A DNA stretch of 8,877 bases from Cyanobium sp. M55B138 (GTDB taxonomy: Bacteria; Cyanobacteriota; Cyanobacteriia; PCC-6307; Cyanobiaceae). The notes beneath the pieces were generated by a model that saw only the letters and a list, made by a program, of their open reading frames with translations, was not told where the DNA came from and made no database searches. Positions 1 to 6,691 of the stretch are shown here, one piece after another. The number at the start of each line of letters is the position of its first letter. Position 1 is the first letter of the stretch. The stretch covers positions 1 to 8,877 of the forward strand of contig JAGYNF010000059.1 in the NCBI GenBank assembly GCA_018400215.1, given 5' to 3'. Position numbers and translations under genes: made by a program.

Positions 1-70
1 ATGGCTGCGCTGGGGCTGGCGGCTGTTTAGCTTCCCCAAGCTTTCCCCGTGCTACGGCCCCCGATCCACC
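1..70 (+). other. Leader before the dehydrogenase gene, with a possible tail of an upstream gene
   Basis: In frame 1 the window opens with nine sense codons and a TAG at 28-30, which could be the last codons of a gene lying mostly off the left edge. The short tail shows no recognisable motif. Frame 2, the frame of the following dehydrogenase, is open from the window edge to its ATG at 71, so an N-terminally longer dehydrogenase cannot be excluded. A 5-bp inverted repeat with a CCCC loop (29-42) overlaps the TAG but lacks a T-tract. No promoter or Shine-Dalgarno sequence stands out. Confidence 0.3.
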
Positions 71-877
71 ATGACCCAGGCCAATCCCTACGCCCAGGAA
101 ACCCTGGCCAACCTGCTCAAGGGCAAGGTGATCATCGTGACCGGTGGTAACAGCGGCATTGGTCAATCGATCGTGGAGGAGGTGGCCCGCCTGGGCGCCA
201 AGGTGGTGATTGACTACCGCTCCCATCCCGAAGCCACCGAGGCGATTGAGAAGGAAATCGGTGAGCTGGGTGGCAGTAGCTTCGGTGTGCAGGCGGATGT
301 GGGCAAGCTCGACGATCTGCAGCGGTTGGTGCAGGCGGCGGTGGAGCGCTATGGCCGCCTCGATGTGATGGTGAACAACGCCGGTATCGAAACCCGCACT
401 TCGATTCTCGACACCACGCCCGATGATTTCGACAAGGTGTTGAATGTAAACTTGCGCGGCGTGTTCTTCGCTACCCAGTATGCCGCCAAGCAGATGATTG
501 CCCAGGGCAGCGGTGGCCGGATCATCAACATCTCCTCGGTGCACGAAGACTGGCCCATGCCCAATAACACCCCCTACTGCGTGGCCAAGGGCGGCGTGCG
601 CATGCTCACCCGCACCGCCGGCGTGGAGTTGGCACCCAAGGGGGTCACGATTGTGAATGTGGGGCCCGGGGCCGTGGCCACCCCGATCAACGACTCCACG
701 ATGAACAACCCCGAGCTGCTGGCCAAGCTCAATGCGGCCATTCCGATGGGGCGCATGGCCCAGCCGTCGGAAATCGCCAAGGTGGTTGCCTTCCTGGCCA
801 GCGATGCCGCCAGCTACATCACCGCCACCAGCATCTTTGCCGATGGCGGCATCATGCAGAGCAGCCCCGGCCTCTGA
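71..877 (+). CDS. SDR-family oxidoreductase, glucose 1-dehydrogenase-like
   Basis: This is a 268-residue classical short-chain dehydrogenase/reductase, a soluble NAD(P)-dependent oxidoreductase of the usual length. The Rossmann cofactor motif TGGNSGIG is at residues 24-31. The segment after beta-2 reads DYRS (48-51), and R50 there fits acceptance of NADP(H). D76-V77 and NNAG (102-105) are present. The catalytic set is N127, S156, Y169 and K173. The block ISSVHED (154-160) and the end FADGGIMQ resemble Bacillus-type glucose 1-dehydrogenases (EC 1.1.1.47) more than FabG-type reductases, but substrate cannot be assigned with certainty. The ATG at 71 leaves a normal short N-terminus before the first beta strand. 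There is no clear ribosome binding site, and the frame is open upstream. Its TGA overlaps the ATG of the next gene (TGATG), implying translational coupling. Confidence 0.9.
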   Translation: MTQANPYAQETLANLLKGKVIIVTGGNSGIGQSIVEEVARLGAKVVIDYRSHPEATEAIEKEIGELGGSSFGVQADVGKLDDLQRLVQAAVERYGRLDVMVNNAGIETRTSILDTTPDDFDKVLNVNLRGVFFATQYAAKQMIAQGSGGRIINISSVHEDWPMPNNTPYCVAKGGVRMLTRTAGVELAPKGVTIVNVGPGAVATPINDSTMNNPELLAKLNAAIPMGRMAQPSEIAKVVAFLASDAASYITATSIFADGGIMQSSPGL

Positions 878-1632
878 TGGTCGGGCCTGGTCCCGGCAGC
901 AAGCGCTACTCCCCAGCCGACGTCCAACGGCTGCGCAATCGCCATCGCGGCTATCAGCTCACCTTGGCCATGGAGGTGTTGCTGGTGATCAGCCTGCCCC
1001 TGGCGGCGATCTGGCCCGGCCTGTTGTCGGTGATGTTGGTGTCGCTGGCGGTGGTGTTGAACGTGTTTCTCAGCCGCTATTCGCTGATGCGGCGTTCGCG
1101 CTCGGTGGTGTATGTCTTCGGGGGTCTGGCGATAGCGCTGGAGGTGTTGTGGCACCTGTTGCGGCAGCTGGATCCGCGCTGGAGTTTGGTGTTGGCTCTG
1201 CCCCACGTGATGGTGTGGGTGGCGTTTCTGATCCTGGTGCTGCTGCGCAAGGTGAATGGCTTGGTGCGCGAGCCATTTGTCACGGTGTCGGTGGTGATGG
1301 GCGCCGCCAGTGGCTACCTGCTGATTGGCATTGCCGGTGGCCTGCTGTTCACGGCGTTGTGGGTGTTCCAACCCCAGGCTTTCAATCTTGCTGCTTTCCC
1401 CATGGGTGAAGCCGGCGCCCCGGCGGCGCTGTTGGCCAGCAGCTCCATCGACGTGGCACCGGCGCTGATGGCCGCTGCCATGAACCTGCTCACCACTGCG
1501 GGAACCGCGTTGCTCAACCCACGCAACGTGACGGCCCAGGTGATGAGTTCAGCGATCACCGTGGCCGGCCAGCTCTATGTGGCCATCCTGATTGCCCTCA
1601 TTTTGGGGCGCTTCCACCGGCGCAGCAACTGA
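877..1632 (+). CDS. Six-helix membrane protein with a potassium-channel-like pore module lacking the canonical filter
   Basis: This 251-residue integral membrane protein has a basic cytoplasmic N-terminus (about 1-26) and hydrophobic helices near 27-46, 48-66, 77-96, 102-123, 138-163 and 222-244. The C-terminal part aligns without gaps, from memory of the family, to the pore loop and second helix of bacterial two-TM ion channels (Ion_trans_2). TT at 206-207 and G209 match the start of the filter, P215 matches, and G231-Q-L-Y begins the typical inner helix. The filter itself, normally TVGYGD, reads TAGTAL (207-212), so Y and the second G are missing. It may be a non-selective or non-conducting relative, or only topologically similar. 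It starts on the ATG overlapping the dehydrogenase stop. Its last 84 bases overlap the 3' end of the convergent NADH dehydrogenase gene. Membrane location is well supported; channel ancestry is an inference. Confidence 0.8.
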   Translation: MVGPGPGSKRYSPADVQRLRNRHRGYQLTLAMEVLLVISLPLAAIWPGLLSVMLVSLAVVLNVFLSRYSLMRRSRSVVYVFGGLAIALEVLWHLLRQLDPRWSLVLALPHVMVWVAFLILVLLRKVNGLVREPFVTVSVVMGAASGYLLIGIAGGLLFTALWVFQPQAFNLAAFPMGEAGAPAALLASSSIDVAPALMAAAMNLLTTAGTALLNPRNVTAQVMSSAITVAGQLYVAILIALILGRFHRRSN

Positions 1633-3012
1633 GGCCGGTTCCCGATCCTCGAGCCCCACCTCCACGCCCAGATGTTGGTTGCTGCGGCCGGTGATCACTA
1701 GCCCGGAGGGCTTGCGGGTGGCGATCTGCCAGAGCCATTTGGTGAGCAGGGTGAGGCGATTCTCCGGATCGGGCATGAAGGCCAGGTGGGCCAGAGCCCA
1801 GAGCAGCCAGCCCAAGGCTCCACTCACCCGCCAGCCGCGCAGATCGGCCACGGCAAACCCGGGGCCCACCACCGCCATGGTGCCGAAATCCACAAAGCGG
1901 AAGGGCGGCTGCTGGCGCTGCTGCAGGTTGGCCAGGATGTCGCGGGCTACCCAGGTGCCCATCTGCACCGCGGGGCCGGCCATGCCCGGCAGCGGCTTGG
2001 CATCGGCGGTGTGGCTGTAACTGCAGAGGTCACCCACCACCCGGATTTCCGGATGGCTGGCAATGGCAAAGTCGGGCCCCACCACCACCCGGCCGCTCCG
2101 GTCCAGCTCGCAGCCGGTGCGCTCGGCCAGCAGTTTGCCCAGGTGGGAGGGGCGTACGCCGGCGGTCCAGCACACGGTGGCGCCCTCCAGGGTGCGGCTG
2201 CTGGCGGTGCCATCGGCCTGCTTGATCGCCACCTCCACCGTGCCGTCACGGATCACTTGCACCCGGCCGCCCAGCACCAGCTCCACCCCGCTCTTGCGCA
2301 GGTAATCGCCCGCCGCCGCCGACAGGCTGGGATCCATGGCCCGCAGCAGCCGATCCCCCGGATCCACCAGCAGCACCCGGCTCTGGCGGGGATCGAGTTG
2401 CTTGAAATCCCGGGCCAGGGCGCGTTGCATCAACTCCATCAGCGATCCGGCCAGCTCGCAGCCGCTGGGTCCGCCACCGATCACGATCGCCGTCTGCAGC
2501 CGTTGGCGCGCGGCTGGGTCGGGGGTCTGTTCAGCCTCTTCGAGGGCCAGCAGCACCCGCCGCCGGATCTCATCGGCATGCTCGAGGATCTTCATCGGTG
2601 GCGCCTCGGCCCGCCATTCCTCATGGCCGAAGTAACTGCTGCCCGATCCGGTGGCCAGGATCAGGTGGTGATAGGCGTAGCGGCGGTTGTTGAACACCAC
2701 CTCCTTGGCGGTGGGGTCGATGTCCTCCACCTCACCCAGCAGAATCTGAATGTTGGGTGCCTTGCCCAGCAGCAACCGCAGCGGTGAGGCCACATCCGCT
2801 TCGGACACCAGCCCGGTGGCCACCTGATACAGCAGGGGCTGGAACAGGTTGAAGTTGCGCTTGTCGATCAGCGTCACACGCACCGGCTGACCGCGCAGGG
2901 CCTGGGCCGCCTTCAGGCCAGCAAAGCCTCCGCCCACGATCACCACATGGGGCTGGTTCTTGAGCGTGGCGTCCGGTGGGTCGAGTTCCAGGAAGAAGCG
3001 CTCAGGTGCCAT
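1549..3012 (-). CDS. Type II NAD(P)H:quinone oxidoreductase (NDH-2), FAD-dependent
   Basis: This 487-residue two-Rossmann flavoprotein passes electrons from NAD(P)H to membrane quinone without pumping protons. In cyanobacteria such enzymes act in respiration and redox balance at the membrane. The FAD-binding motif GGGFAG is at 27-32 with acidic D50 ending beta-2. The segment FQPLLYQVATG (57-67) is typical of NDH-2, and ATG follows at 120-122. The second nucleotide motif is GGGPSGCELA (179-188), with D217 at the position that usually decides NADH binding. VVGD (325-328) contacts FAD, and PAVQMG (347-352) lies in the quinone-site region. A hydrophobic stretch (about 393-413) probably anchors it to the membrane. 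A 35-residue polar tail (from about 453) extends past the conserved core, and its last 28 codons overlap the convergent membrane-protein gene. The ATG sits 20 residues before the first beta strand, with no Shine-Dalgarno. It could correspond to one of the cyanobacterial Ndb paralogues, but which one is not resolved. Confidence 0.92.
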   Translation of the reverse strand: MAPERFFLELDPPDATLKNQPHVVIVGGGFAGLKAAQALRGQPVRVTLIDKRNFNLFQPLLYQVATGLVSEADVASPLRLLLGKAPNIQILLGEVEDIDPTAKEVVFNNRRYAYHHLILATGSGSSYFGHEEWRAEAPPMKILEHADEIRRRVLLALEEAEQTPDPAARQRLQTAIVIGGGPSGCELAGSLMELMQRALARDFKQLDPRQSRVLLVDPGDRLLRAMDPSLSAAAGDYLRKSGVELVLGGRVQVIRDGTVEVAIKQADGTASSRTLEGATVCWTAGVRPSHLGKLLAERTGCELDRSGRVVVGPDFAIASHPEIRVVGDLCSYSHTADAKPLPGMAGPAVQMGTWVARDILANLQQRQQPPFRFVDFGTMAVVGPGFAVADLRGWRVSGALGWLLWALAHLAFMPDPENRLTLLTKWLWQIATRKPSGLVITGRSNQHLGVEVGLEDREPASVAAPVEAPQNEGNQDGHIELAGHGDR

Positions 3013-3111
3013 GGGGGCGGGCCATTTGGCAGGACCTTATGTCGCTTTGGCTGCGGTTGCTGCGGGATGTTGCCGGATCCTGCTATCAACGACTTGTGTT
3101 GTGCTGACTTC
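3013..3111. promoter_or_regulatory. Divergent intergenic region between the NDH-2 and Nif11 genes
   Basis: These 99 bases separate the start of the NDH-2 gene (leftward) from the ATG of the Nif11 gene (rightward), so promoters for both would be expected here or in flanking code. No convincing -35/-10 pair is seen on either strand. Partial matches such as TATCAA (3084-3089, + strand) have no correctly spaced -35 partner. No GTA-N8-TAC NtcA site was found. The region is not obviously a terminator. Confidence 0.3.
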
Positions 3112-3373
3112 ATGTCTGTCTCCTCCCTGGAAGCCTTCTGTGGCCGGATCGCCGCCGATGCCGATCTGCGTCAGAGGGTGGATGGCGCCGCTGGTGTCGA
3201 CGACATCGTGGCCATCGCCGCCGCCCATGGGCACGACGTCGATAAGACGGTGCTGCTGCGGGAGCAGGCCAAGCGGATCAGCAGCGCCCCAGACCATGCG
3301 CTGGCAGGCATCAACAGCTGGGGCGATGCACGGCCGTCAGTTCGGCTTTGCCCCTTCCGCCTCGCCCAGGTAG
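3112..3373 (+). CDS. Nif11-domain small protein, 3' end apparently frameshifted
   Basis: From the ATG at 3112 the protein begins MSVSSLEAFCGRIAADADL and continues through DDIVAIAAAHG (30-40). This is the two-helix Nif11 pattern, common in cyanobacteria both as RiPP leader peptides and as free-standing small proteins. The recognisable part runs to about A73 (SWGDA, ending at 3330). No Gly-Gly cleavage motif or Cys/Ser/Thr-rich core peptide follows, so a RiPP precursor role is not supported. The same frame then has no stop until 4092 and reads the antisense of livF, which is not credible protein. A shift by one base near 3326-3330 continues as MHGRQFGF and stops at TAG 3371-3373, a sensible size of about 87 residues. 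The end given assumes this shift, so the interval is not a multiple of three. The alternatives are a decayed gene, a sequencing indel or real overlap. The domain call is fairly firm; the 3' end is not. Confidence 0.55.
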
Positions 3374-4074
3374 GCCGCTCTGAGGCTCGGGTTGGCCAGC
3401 AGTTCGGCAGCGTTGCCGCTGGTGCTGATCGCGCCCGCCTCCAGCACATAGCCCCGGTCGGCGATCGCCAGAGCGGCCTGGGCGTTCTGTTCGACCAGCA
3501 GGATCGTGAGCCCATCGCGATGGAGCTGGGCAAGGGCCGCCATCACCTCAGCCACCAGCTTCGGAGCGAGGCCCAGGCTGGGCTCATCGAGCATCAGCAG
3601 GGTGGGTTTGGCCATCAAGGAGCGCGCGATGGCAAGCATTTGCTGCTCACCGCCGGAGAGGGATCCGGCCAGTTGGCTGCGCCGCTCGGCCAGCCGCGGG
3701 AACAACCCATAGCAGCGCTCCAGGTCGGCGGCGATGCCGGCGCGGTCGCGGCGCAGCCAGGCGCCCAGGGCCAGGTTGTCGGCCACGCTCTGGCGTGCAA
3801 GTACGCGGCGACCCTCCGGGCAGTGGCTGATGCCCAGCTTCACGGTGCGCTCTGTGTTCAGCCTGGCGATCGAGCCGCCGTGCCAGAGGACGTCGCCGGC
3901 GGCAGCCGGAATCAGGGCGGAGATGGCCCGCAGGGTGGTGCTTTTGCCGGCGCCGTTGGCACCAAGCAGGGCCACCAGCTCGCCTGCCTGCACCGTGATG
4001 TTGATGCCATGCAGGGCGGTGATGCTGCCGTAGCGCACCACCAGTTGACGCAGCTCGAGCAGGGGGGCGCTCAT
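3337..4074 (-). CDS. livF: HAAT-type ABC transporter ATP-binding protein LivF
   Basis: This 245-residue cytoplasmic ATPase is the second nucleotide-binding subunit of a branched-chain/hydrophobic amino acid importer. Walker A GANGAGKST is at 38-46, the LivF-typical PEGRR block at 86-90, signature LSGGEQQ at 139-145 and Walker B LLMLDE at 159-164, followed by the D-loop SLGLAP. The switch position reads VEQN (194-197), with Q where most ABC proteins have H; this is usual for LivF and absent from LivG. After the common AYLG ending it carries about eight extra residues (EAEGAKPN), encoded opposite the putative end of the Nif11 gene. Its ATG overlaps the livG stop by 4 bases, so it is the last, translationally coupled gene of the operon. 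No clear terminator hairpin is seen between its stop and the Nif11 coding region. Confidence 0.95.
   Translation of the reverse strand: MSAPLLELRQLVVRYGSITALHGINITVQAGELVALLGANGAGKSTTLRAISALIPAAAGDVLWHGGSIARLNTERTVKLGISHCPEGRRVLARQSVADNLALGAWLRRDRAGIAADLERCYGLFPRLAERRSQLAGSLSGGEQQMLAIARSLMAKPTLLMLDEPSLGLAPKLVAEVMAALAQLHRDGLTILLVEQNAQAALAIADRGYVLEAGAISTSGNAAELLANPSLRAAYLGEAEGAKPN
3461..3468. repeat. HIP1 octamer GCGATCGC
   Basis: This is a perfect copy of the palindrome GCGATCGC, the highly iterated HIP1 motif of many cyanobacterial genomes, and it lies inside livF. At this base composition fewer than one copy is expected by chance in a window this long and two are present, so it supports a cyanobacterial origin only weakly. 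Confidence 0.5.
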
Positions 4075-4835
4075 GGATTCCCCCCCAGGTAGGCCTCAAT
4101 CACGGCCGGGTCGCGGCGCACTTGCTCGGGAGTTCCCAGGGCGATGCGCTGGCCGAAGTTGAGCACCGCCAGGCGGTCGCAGAGCCCCAGCATCAGGGGC
4201 ACGTGGTGCTCAATGATCAGCACAGTGAGTTGGAATTGCTGGGTGAGCCGCTTGATCAGGGCGCGGAGCTCTTCTTTCTCAGCAGGATTCATGCCGGCGG
4301 CCGGCTCATCGAGCAGCAGCAGCTGGGGCTGGCTGGCCAGGGCCCGCGCCATCTCGAGGCGGCGGCGGTCGCCGTAGGAGAGGCTGGCGGCTCTTTGCTG
4401 GGCGGCGGCTTCGAGCCCGAACAGGGCCAGCAGCTCAAGGGCCTGCTGCTGTAGCTGATCTTCGCGGCGCTGGAAGCTCGGCCTTTGGAGCAGGGCCGCC
4501 AGGGGAGGCTGGCGGGCGTGCTGGTGCATGCCCACTAGCACGTTCTCGAGGCAGCTCAGGGAGTGGAACAGGCGCAGATTCTGGAAGGTGCGGGCGATGC
4601 CGAGGCGGGCGATGCGATGGCTGCTCAGCCCGGCGATGGCGCGCTCCTGCCAGTGCACGCTGCCGGTGTTGGCGGGGGTGAGGCCGGAGATCACATTGAA
4701 GAGGGTGGTCTTGCCGGCCCCATTCGGCCCGAGCAGCCCGAAGATCTCGCCCTCCTGCACGGCCAGGTCCACCCCCCGCAGCGCCTGTAGCCCGCCGAAG
4801 CGCACCCCCAGATCCCGCACCGTCAGCAGGGTCAT
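4071..4835 (-). CDS. livG: HAAT-type ABC transporter ATP-binding protein LivG
   Basis: This 254-residue cytoplasmic ATPase pairs with LivF to energise the LivH/LivM channel. Walker A GPNGAGKTT is at 36-44, the Q-loop glutamine in RTFQN at residue 85, signature LSYGDRR at 152-158, Walker B LLLLDEP at 172-178 and the switch histidine at 210 (IEHH). The LSYG signature, the AAGMNPAE D-loop region (179-186) and the AYLGG ending identify LivG specifically. Both ends overlap neighbours by 4 bases: its ATG with the livM stop and its stop with the livF start. This is the usual arrangement for stoichiometric coupled synthesis. All catalytic motifs are intact. Substrate specificity is not determined by this subunit. 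Confidence 0.95.
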   Translation of the reverse strand: MTLLTVRDLGVRFGGLQALRGVDLAVQEGEIFGLLGPNGAGKTTLFNVISGLTPANTGSVHWQERAIAGLSSHRIARLGIARTFQNLRLFHSLSCLENVLVGMHQHARQPPLAALLQRPSFQRREDQLQQQALELLALFGLEAAAQQRAASLSYGDRRRLEMARALASQPQLLLLDEPAAGMNPAEKEELRALIKRLTQQFQLTVLIIEHHVPLMLGLCDRLAVLNFGQRIALGTPEQVRRDPAVIEAYLGGNP

Positions 4836-5740
4836 CGTCGGCCTCGGTTGGATGGCAGAGCAAGCCAGGGCGGCCGTCGTCGCCAGAGGGCCTGGAGCCG
4901 CTCCAGGGTGATCAGCCCCTGGGGGAAGATCAGGGGCCCCACCAGGATCACGGCACCGAAGACGATCAGCCGCAGGTCGCCCACTGGCCGCAGCAGCTCT
5001 GGCAAGGCCGTGAGCAACAGTCCGCCGAACACCGGGCCCAGCCAGGTGCGCGAGCCGCCCAACACCACGAAGGCCAGGGTGGTGATGCTGGCGTCAAAGT
5101 TGCCCAGTTTGGCGTTCCAGGAGTTGAGGAAGTGGGCTGCCACGACCCCTGTGATGCCTGCCACCAGGGCGCTGAGCACGAACGCCAGCAGCTTGGTGTC
5201 GGCGGTGTTGATGCCCTGGCTGGCGGCGGCCAGCTCGTCGTCGCGGATGGCGGCCATTGCTCGGCCGGGGCGGGTTTTTTCGAGCCGATCACACATCCAG
5301 CACACCAGCGCCAGCAACACCAGCGTGAATGCCCCATAGCCCTCTGCACTTTGGAAGGGCTGGGGGATGCCGAAGATGCCCACAGCGCCTCCGGTGAACT
5401 CGAGGTTGAGGGTCACCACCCTCAGGATCTCCACCAGGGCGATGGTGGCGATGGCCAGATAGATGCCCCGTAGCCGCAGCACCATCCGCCCCAGAACCAG
5501 GGCCAGCACCCCGGTGAGTAGCGCTGCCAGCACCATCTCCAGCAGCACCGATGCGATCGGGTAGGTGCTGCCGCTGCCGGCCAGGGCGGGCACCCGGGTG
5601 GAGAGCAGGGCGGCCACGGTGCCGCCGATCGCGAAGAACCCCGGCGTGGCAAGTGAGAGCTGGCCGCAGCGCAAGGGCAGGTACACCGAGAGCCCCAGCA
5701 GGGCTCCCAGCAACATTTGGACCAGCAGGCCTGCTTCCAT
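4832..5740 (-). CDS. livM: HAAT-type ABC transporter permease LivM
   Basis: This 302-residue inner-membrane permease forms the translocation path together with LivH. It has the LivM landmarks: GQLSLA (26-31) in the first helices, RGIYLAIATIALVEI (91-105), TGGAVGI (117-123), the cytoplasmic coupling segment GRAMAAIRDDELAAASQGIN (159-178), and VVLGGSRTWLGPVFGG (225-240) followed by FPQG (272-275). Hydrophobic segments between these account for about eight helices. It ends in a short basic tail rich in Arg and Trp (286-302). The ATG lies 6 bases after the livH stop. A purine-rich GAAGG lies about a dozen bases upstream inside the end of livH, a weak ribosome-binding candidate. Length and motif order are normal. 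Confidence 0.94.
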   Translation of the reverse strand: MEAGLLVQMLLGALLGLSVYLPLRCGQLSLATPGFFAIGGTVAALLSTRVPALAGSGSTYPIASVLLEMVLAALLTGVLALVLGRMVLRLRGIYLAIATIALVEILRVVTLNLEFTGGAVGIFGIPQPFQSAEGYGAFTLVLLALVCWMCDRLEKTRPGRAMAAIRDDELAAASQGINTADTKLLAFVLSALVAGITGVVAAHFLNSWNAKLGNFDASITTLAFVVLGGSRTWLGPVFGGLLLTALPELLRPVGDLRLIVFGAVILVGPLIFPQGLITLERLQALWRRRPPWLALPSNRGRR

Positions 5741-5746
5741 CGGCGG

Positions 5747-6679
5747 TTAAACCTTCTCGGCCAGGGGCCGCCCCAGCAGGCCCTGGGGCCGGATCAGCAG
5801 CACCAGAAATAGGAAGCCGAAGGCTACGGCGTCCTTGTAGCCGGAGAAATCTGCGGGCACACAGGCTTCGGCCAGGCCGATGATCAGCCCGCCGAGCACA
5901 GCCCCAGGAACGCTGCCCAGCCCGCCCAGCACCAGCACCCCCAGGCCCTTGAGCCCGTAGCCGATGCCGAAATAGGGCCCGGCGATACTCACGCTCAACC
6001 CCACCAGGCCACCGGCCATACCGGCCAGGAAGCCACTGATCCCGAAGGCGATCTGGATCATGCGGCCGCTGTTGATCCCCAGCAGCTGGGCGGTCACCGG
6101 GTCCTCGGAGACGGCCTGGAGCGCTTTGCCGCTGCGGCTGCCATCGATCCAGATCGTGAGGGCCAGTAGCAGCACCCCGGCGATCGCCAGCAGCAGCAGC
6201 TGCACAGTGCGCACCTTGGCGCCGGCGATGCTCAGGGCCACGGGGAGGGACCCCAGCGTGCCCACTGGGATGGAGTAGCTCTCGGCCCCAACCAGCAACT
6301 GGATCAGGTTCACCAGAATCACGCCTGCACCCAGGCTGGTGATCAGGGCCAGCAGCGGGTCGGAGCCCCTCGCGCGCAGGGGCCTGAAGGCGATGCGTTC
6401 GACCACCAGCGCTACCGCTGCCGCCCCCACTCCGGCTAAGAGCAGGGCCAGCCAGAAGGGCAGGGCGAAGGGCAGTTGCAAACCGGCGATCAGGCCATTG
6501 GCGCCCACCGCTCCGCCGATCAGCAGATAGGTGAAGTAGGCCCCCAGGGTGAACAGGGCCCCATGGGCGAAGTTGATCACCCCCAGCACCGAGAACACCA
6601 GGGTGTAGCCAAGGGCAAACAGGGCATAGACCGCCCCCACCGCCAGTCCATTGAGCAGTAGCTGAAGCAGGTGGTCCAT
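5747..6679 (-). CDS. livH: HAAT-type ABC transporter permease LivH
   Basis: This 310-residue inner-membrane permease is the partner of LivM. Its N-terminus has the LivH hallmark GLAVGAVYALFALGYTLVF (11-29) followed by VINFAHG (34-40). The cytoplasmic coupling segment containing SEDPVTAQLLGIN (191-203) would contact the ATPases, and the C-terminal LLIRPQGLLG (294-303) is diagnostic of the family. About eight hydrophobic helices are visible. The ATG is 12 bases after the TAG of the upstream binding-protein gene. The spacer is C-rich (pyrimidine, not Shine-Dalgarno-like), so translation may depend on coupling. The gene is complete, without odd features. The substrate is set by the binding proteins and is not readable here. 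Confidence 0.94.
   Translation of the reverse strand: MDHLLQLLLNGLAVGAVYALFALGYTLVFSVLGVINFAHGALFTLGAYFTYLLIGGAVGANGLIAGLQLPFALPFWLALLLAGVGAAAVALVVERIAFRPLRARGSDPLLALITSLGAGVILVNLIQLLVGAESYSIPVGTLGSLPVALSIAGAKVRTVQLLLLAIAGVLLLALTIWIDGSRSGKALQAVSEDPVTAQLLGINSGRMIQIAFGISGFLAGMAGGLVGLSVSIAGPYFGIGYGLKGLGVLVLGGLGSVPGAVLGGLIIGLAEACVPADFSGYKDAVAFGFLFLVLLIRPQGLLGRPLAEKV
6180..6187. repeat. HIP1 octamer GCGATCGC within GGCGATCGCC
   Basis: This second perfect HIP1 copy lies inside livH. It has the extended form with flanking G and C that is typical in cyanobacteria. It has no known function specific to this locus. Confidence 0.5.
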
Positions 6680-6691
6680 GCGGGGGGTGCC

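Noticed and set aside
29..42. Small inverted repeat AGCTT-CCCC-AAGCT as a terminator for an upstream gene
   Set aside because: The stem is only 5 bp, overlaps the putative stop codon and is not followed by a T-tract.
1786..2787. A 333-codon + strand open frame antisense to the NDH-2 gene
   Set aside because: Its translation is low-complexity and His/Gln/Gly/Ala-rich with no motif, while the - strand frame has complete FAD and NAD motifs.
3112..3373. RiPP (lanthipeptide-like) precursor interpretation of the Nif11 gene
   Set aside because: No Gly-Gly cleavage site or Cys/Ser/Thr-rich core is visible, and no modification enzyme is encoded nearby.
2947..4092. A 381-codon open frame on the + strand covering the NDH-2 start, the Nif11 gene and the whole antisense of livF
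   Set aside because: Only codons from 3112 to about 3330 resemble a known family. The rest mirrors livF, whose sense-strand motifs are all intact. In GC-rich code such long antisense frames are expected.
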